Below, piece by piece: positions 57,639 to 64,000 of a DNA stretch of 64,000 nucleotides. Source of the stretch: Pterobdella sp. o SKG-2022 (lineage: Eukaryota > Annelida > Clitellata > Hirudinida > Piscicolidae); contig OZ038321.1 of the NCBI GenBank assembly GCA_964035795.1, positions 20,397,958 through 20,461,957 on the forward strand, read 5' to 3'. The notes under the pieces are model-generated. The model saw only the letters and a program-made list of their open reading frames with translations, had not been told where the DNA came from and ran no database searches. Each line of letters begins with the position of its first letter. Positions within the stretch are counted from its first letter, which is position 1. A program made the translations under genes and the position numbers.

Positions 57639-60600
57639 AAAATGGTTAGTAATTACAATAAATATATATTATGATAAGATTGTACTTATCGAAAATTTTA
57701 GTTTCTTTAAAAAAAAGTATCTTTAAAATCCTCATTTTTTCGAAGATTAACAACTGAAACTTAAAATACAAGATACTGACGATGTCTCTAAAAAGAAAAA
57801 AAATATATATTATTAAATAGTATAAATGAATATTAAAATAAGTTTTTAAAAAATAAAAATGATCCGATACAAAAAAAATAAATTAAAAAACATGGTCTCC
57901 AAACAATACAATAAAATATTCCAAATATTTTATTTCCCCAGTTTTAGGGTTGCTTTCATGAAAATACCTCATATGTAAGACTATTTTGACTGCTTTCATC
58001 ATAGTTTCTTTAATAGATTCATCTTAGTAAACTTCCCATTCGTCAAAGAGTTTATTTTCATAATGAAAATTTTGTGTGTCATTTTCAAATTTTTGATCGC
58101 AAGAAGTAAAAAAAGACACGTAAGCTATATCTTCATGAAAACTTTAAGTTTTTTAAAACTATTCATAATATGAAGAAAGACTTTTCAATGACGTAATAGA
58201 AAAAATTATTTTTTTGTATTATTTTTGGTTAACTGCATATATAAATTTCTGTTTATATATATCAATGTATATATTTAGACGTCAAGCTATGTATTTTGTT
58301 AGTAGATTTTTCTCATTAATTTTAGGAAATGATTAACACAAACTCATTTATTTATTTGTTAATCAATTTATTTTAATTAAAAAATAAATTAGTTTTTTAT
58401 TTTTTTCAAAATTAATCACACCTACACATTAAGCTTTTGTTTTAGTTTGTCGGTTTCGTAAATGAGTATTTTGAAAATTTGCTCAGTTTTTTTTTATTAC
58501 ACAAAAAATTCGTTAAATTTCAGTTATTTTTGTTAACTTTTTAACTAACGCATTCATTTGTTCGTTCTTTTTCATTAATGTATATTGACTTTTATTTTTT
58601 TATTTGAATTTTTGAATATATTTTTTCTTACCATCTTTTCATTTTTTTTATTGCATTCCTCCATTAATTTTATATATATCTATGTTATTTCAACGTTTAT
58701 TTGTGTTTCTTAAAGAAAATTTATGCATTGTTTTTGTTCTAATCTCGATTTTTTTTCATTCGCAAGTTTTCAAATTTAATTTTTTTTTAATATTGAAAGT
58801 TTTGTTTTGAGGTTTTTCAGTTTTTCATATTTCGAAAATTCCATTTTTAAACTCTATTTATCATTTTTTTTAATGTATTTTTCAATAATTTAACTCATTT
58901 TCATGTATATCATAAAAATTACAATTTGAAAAATTTTATCTGATTTTTATTTTAAGTTTTGAATGTATTCGTGTACTTGAACTTTTAAAATATTTCTCAT
59001 GCCTAATCGCAAATGTTTCATTGGTAAACATTTATTCAAAGTTTTGTTTTCAAATTACTTTTTTTCCATCGACCTAAGTTATATATTTTCTATGTATCAG
59101 ATTTTTATATCTTCAATCTTCAAAATTAATACGGAGGTTTAAAGCTTATTGATGTGGCTGATCAAAATACCTAAGTTTATGAATGGATTTTGTGCTGAAT
59201 TAAAATTTTCTATTAAAATTTCCCAATCAAATTTCCAAATTTTCATTGTTTCTAGGATCATAAAGCATCACATGTAAATTGAAAAAGTCCATGATTAAAA
59301 TTTTATTTTTTCACAAATACCAGAGACTAAAAAATAAATATTTGATCTTATATTGTGGTTTTCATTTTATATAAACATCGAATGAGACTTTTTACTTATA
59401 GAAATTTTAAAATTTGTAATAAACAAAAAATTAAAACAACAAAAGCAATATAACTATAATACACTGAAGACTCGGAAACACTCAAAATACAATAAGCATT
59501 TGAAACCTACACTTTCTTGAGAAAAATTGTCTATATGCTGACAAGGTTAAGAAGGAGAGGTTTTAAAAAAAATTTATTGAAAAAAAGTTTGAGTCTAAAA
59601 TTTAATTTTTTGTGAAAAACTGATATTTTGAAGTGTAAAATACACCCCAGAGTCGTTAAATCACTTTCAATCTAAACCACCCGCTACTTCTCATGCAACT
59701 TCTAGATTTTACACAACACAACAATTAATTTTGTTTATTTGTGAATAAACTAAATTCGAAAACACAATGTTTTTTCTGCAAAATTTTTTAGTGATTTAAT
59801 CTTTATATAAAATAAACAAGGCTTAAGTGAGCCTGCATTTTGATGATATAAATAACCTTGCAACGTTTGGCTTGAGTTATAAATTGAAAGATCGATATTT
59901 TATTGTAAAGTCGTCATGTTTTTCTGTTTTTCCATTATAATGAATTGCCGTTTCAAGCCTCATCCCACTAATTTTGTACTTTTTGTTCGTTCGGTGAAAA
60001 GCTATCATTCCAAAAAAAAAAAAAACAAATTTCTGTATATATTTGTTGGAAGAATCATAAAACAAATTTATAAGGTTAATTTTTAAAATGCCATAAATAA
60101 AAGTTGATAAGATCAACTAAGAAAACTCTATATTAGATGTATGTATCGAAAAATCTATTTTATTTGTATACCAACAGTTCTATAGGAGAAAATGTATAAA
60201 GACCTAGGGAGTTACACAAGCAAGAATATATCTAAGCTCACAACATAATACTATTTCTTATGCATTATTTATTTCATTCTTCACCATAAAAAAGTCTTTG
60301 TTCAAGTTTGTTACATCGTAGGTCATTTATTTAATATTGAAAGCTCCATTTCTACGCATTTATTTTAACATAATAAAAAATCTCCCACATCATTGCTATG
60401 AGACTACAAGGGTATATTACAAAAACGGCCTCTGCTTTTCATTTGACCCGCATGCGATCACACTGATAAAACGATAGATATAACGTGGAACAAAAGGATA
60501 AAACTTCAGATATTCCTGCAGGCACATGAGCCTAAAATTTATCTGAAAACCATCACAATTACCTACATAGTTTTGTCATATTTCATTCAATACTATTTGC

Positions 60601-61377
60601 CATAGCAAGCACTTCAAATGCCACACTTAATTCAATTTGAATGTCTCAATGAAAATAATTTTCTGTCTGTCCAAGATCACAGTTTCAAGTGTTGAAAAAA
60701 TCAAATGGCTTTAAAAAATTTTTTAATATTTGTTTTGTTTCAGATATTTACCCGAAACTTTTTTTCCCAGTATCATATTTTGTATTATAATGGTTGAAGA
60801 ATTTTAATACGAAAAAATGATGCATACATAAAATAATTACGCTTAATTTGCAATAAATGAATTCAACAATTGAACTGCATTATATTTTTAACTCTTCCAA
60901 AACTTAACATGATTACAACTCATTTGAAAACACAAAAGTATTTTTTGGACATTAAAATAGTTTTATAGAGTTCGTATTGTAGCCAATGAAAACATTTAAT
61001 TCAAAAATTTTTCAGATTATATTCGGTTAATCTTATTAATATCTTTGGAGTATTCATCCAATTGTCATAACTTTCGTGTAAAGCTGAGTATTCTTTGACG
61101 GCCAATTATTAAAACCTTATATTATTCCAAAAAAAATCCTGAAATTTTTTATTGATAATAAAAATTTTTTTCTATTGTACGTGATCTTTGCCTTGGTCAT
61201 GATATTTTGCTTTTATTCTTCATAACACACAGAAAGAATATTTTGAGCTCAAAAAATTGAACAAGTTTCAATTTATTATCATTTTAAAGAAATATCATTA
61301 AAATAATTTTTAAATCAAGTTTGAATAAACAGTAATAGTGAAATTTTTAAAAATTCGTTTTTATTTTTTGTTTACAG
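57639..61377. other. Gene-poor stretch, T-rich between 58200 and 59100
   Basis: No supported gene. The plus strand is strongly T-rich from about 58370 to 58950. The 60400-60480 section is less AT-rich but unmatched. Confidence 0.4.
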
Positions 61378-61450
61378 ACGTGAGAAAATGCTTTTGGAGA
61401 ATTCTTTCAAAGCACGCAAGAAACCCAGCGTTTCATACAAGACAAATTGA
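61378..61450 (+). CDS. Probable terminal exon, 23 codons, gene unidentified
   Basis: A textbook pyrimidine tract and acceptor (ttattttttgtttacag) is followed by REKMLLENSFKARKKPSVSY and KTN then TGA. AATAAA lies about 105 bp further on (61556-61561). The residues are basic and Ser-containing, like a cytoplasmic tail. Upstream exons would lie in the gene-poor region or beyond; none could be linked. The short length prevents family assignment. Confidence 0.42.
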
Positions 61451-64000
61451 TTTAGAATGCAAAAACTTTAAGCACTCATCTTTTTTTACATTTGAATAAA
61501 TTAATTTATCATTACATATTTTAATAATTTACTAGTTTAAACTAAAATTTCGATGAATAAATGTGTATTAAGCTAAAGAAGCTTTCGCCTGGCTATTTGT
61601 TTATTTTTTAAAAAAAGTTTCACTATAGGACTAACAAATGGAATACAAATGCTATCACAAAACCTTCTAGTTTATTTTCTATCAATTTTTGAACGTCCAA
61701 TTTTTTATAATATTTTTCTTTCATTCTTCGATAAATGAAAGGGTCAAGATTGCGTTAAAAGTAATTTATATACCCATCCTGCACTACCATACACTTCCGA
61801 AAGATTTTTGAATAATTAGAGCCCAGTGTTACAATAAACAAGTAGTAAAAGACATGTTTAATGATATGTAACCGACGTTTAAAGCAAATGTGGGAAGCTA
61901 GACGTAAATGAAATTCGAAAGACGCATACAGGAAAAACCTTGGACGGTATATTTATGTTATAAAAGGTTCTGTTTAATGAAAGCAGCATGTTTCAGAAGC
62001 GATCAACAATATGAAACTTGAGTGGTTGGATCAAATCAAATCAGTTACCAGTATGGTTATATTGGAATTTCTAGACCACCAGTTATTTAGTAATAAGTTC
62101 ATTTACTGTAAGATTTGGCGAAAGAAAAACTGAATAATTAATTTGTATATGATGTAGTCTGAATTGATAATTTTTGAAGAATTTATTTTTAGGTTGATGT
62201 TCACAAGGTATTTCCAATAAAAGCGTCAAATATTTCTAATCCATGAAATACTGCTGTAGACACAAAGTTATGAAACTTACATAATTTACGGCAAAAAGAA
62301 TTTTCTAAAAAGTTTGGAATCATCCAAAGTTATTTAAGTGGGATTCAAAGCTTATAATATATTAATTTTTTTAACTTTTATTCAGACTTAATCTTTTATT
62401 ATAAAAAAAAAAGGTTTGAAAACTTATGAATTTTAAATAGTAAGTTTGAACTGAAAATAATTAATTGAAATGATTAGCTTGAAAAATAACAACAGTTTAA
62501 AACGTTTATAAAATCATTGACAAACCTTCGGAAACGAAGAACGAATAAGGATTTAGTCTGCCCGATGCTTACATACTTTTATACCGTTTACTCGCGCGCG
62601 GTTTTAAGACAACTTGTATAATTTTTGAAAAGATTTTTTTCAAAGATACTACTTTGAGGCTATTTCAGACAATTAATGTACTATTAAACATTTAGTTTAT
62701 TTAAATTTTCGTGCAAGATTTTTTTGAAGAAATAATTTAAAAGTTTGTATTTAAAAAACAAATTGAAACAAAGTGAAATACTCAAAACAATGCTTCACTG
62801 ATGGTTAGGGCATCGAGAGCAATCTAGCATCGAGTTTTTGCATGATCAAAGCTTAAGTATTCTGAAGCATTTAGGATATTGCAAACAACCATTAGGCAAT
62901 CAAACAACCTAATGTCATAAATCAAAAGGGATTCTATGCCGAATAATCATTGTGAACAAGTTATTGCTTGAAGTTTCATGGTAGTTTTAAAATACATTAG
63001 ATCTCTCCTGGTTATGCACACAAAGGCCTTAATTAAATTCTTCAGGTTCGTTTTCCAAACAATCATTCATGAAAATTTATTTCAAATTTGACTTTAATTT
63101 CCCTTCATGAAGGCGTTCGCAGAATTCATTGATATGTTTTATTGACAATTTCTGAGTTTCAAATGAGTTTACTGTAGAACCTTTAAAATCGCTACTTGAT
63201 CAATATTCATGCTTTGAGGAGTAATTTCCGAAAGAAAAATCAAAATAAAAATAAATTTTTTTTGAATATTAATCAATTCAATTTTTCCAGTTTTTAATCA
63301 GTTTTTTTCATTGATTGGACTTCAAAATTATTTAAGTCAAATGTTGATATCAATTTTGATTAAATAAATGATTTGAGTTCCAAAGTAATTGATAATTGAA
63401 TTTGTTCAAATTTCAATGCTTTATTGATTCAATTCATACTTTTCAATATTATTTTATTTTCTATTTTTAATTTTTTTACCCAATTTTTAAAACAATTTTT
63501 CGATCAATAATTTTCATTTTAATAAAATAATTTATAAAATTTAATTATCAGTTCTACCAGTCCTGTTTGATAATCATTCAACTTTCTTTAATGTTATTTA
63601 TACACAAAAAAAAACCTTTTCTATATGAAATTACTGCGAAAATCTATCGTTTCCCCATAACTTTAGTATATTCTCTGCGAAAAACATTTTTAGGAAGGGT
63701 ACAAAGTAAGTAGAACAATACATATCAATTATTATCCCTACATTAATGTCTTCTATACTTAGTGCTTCATATTTATCGAATGTTTTTTCTTGAACTATGA
63801 ATTAAGAGCTTGAAATCTCAACTTATATAAAATGATATGAATTTTTATTAAACAATTTTGTTTTCTAGACTTTAGTATAAAAGTTAAATGGAAGCTATAA
63901 ACACAATCTGATAAATTAAAAGTTTTTTTGCATGAATAAACTTGATGATAAAATGCTTTAAAACTTTAACAAATAATTTTTTTTCACAGGAATTCTTTTA
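61451..64000. other. 3' flank and gene-poor end of window
   Basis: After the candidate polyadenylation signal at 61556 there is no supported exon, RNA gene or repeat to the end of the window. Confidence 0.4.

Noticed and set aside
1..64000. CRISPR arrays, operons, phage or viral replication modules
   Set aside because: No regularly spaced direct repeats, no polycistronic gene spacing and no such proteins were seen; genes are spliced and metazoan.

Overview
This is a strongly AT-rich, intron-containing animal nuclear sequence. The protein families (RhoGAP, BPI/LBP, CHCHD2/10, sesquipedalian/PHETA, ATOX1, protocadherin) are metazoan. Several repeats recall SINE and LINE tails seen in molluscs and other lophotrochozoans, so a lophotrochozoan (flatworm-like or mollusc-like) is my best guess. 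The phylum is not settled by the sequence. There is no sign of bacterial operons, CRISPR, phage or viral replication genes.

Layout. 1-4.0 kb is mostly empty apart from a short ATGCAT tandem repeat and one possible exon. 4.0-12.0 kb holds a minus-strand RhoGAP gene that I could rebuild as 14 phase-consistent exons (about 649 aa). Its introns carry a MITE, a SINE/LINE-like tail, a tRNA-derived fragment and an unclassified repeat. 13.0-13.8 kb is a decayed RTE-like retrotransposon. 14.6-16.9 kb is a six-exon BPI/LBP-family secreted protein (480 aa, plus). 17.3-18.4 kb is a three-exon CHCHD2/10 gene (minus), and just upstream of it lies an intronless 760-aa leucine-rich-repeat gene (minus). Head-to-head with that is an intronless PHETA/sesquipedalian-like PH gene (plus, 21.97-23.07 kb). 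25.4-26.1 kb holds LINE debris. 27.8-28.5 kb is a three-exon ATOX1 copper chaperone (plus). 36.6-43.2 kb is a three-exon protocadherin (minus, about 1873 aa) dominated by one 4.26-kb exon. From 43.2 kb to the end the window is gene-poor, with a second MITE copy, SINE/LINE pieces, a 200-N scaffold gap and a few isolated exon-like segments.

The genes form no shared pathway. They are an ordinary eukaryotic neighbourhood: signalling (RhoGAP), innate defence or lipid binding (BPI), mitochondria (CHCHD2), endosomal traffic (PHETA), copper handling (ATOX1) and adhesion (protocadherin). I see no convincing novel multi-gene system. The best second looks are the MITE family, the paired dispersed repeats, the divergent OCRL-binding motif in the PHETA-like protein, the Asn/Lys-expanded protocadherin, frequent non-consensus 5' splice sites, and a set of unassigned Cys-containing exon candidates.
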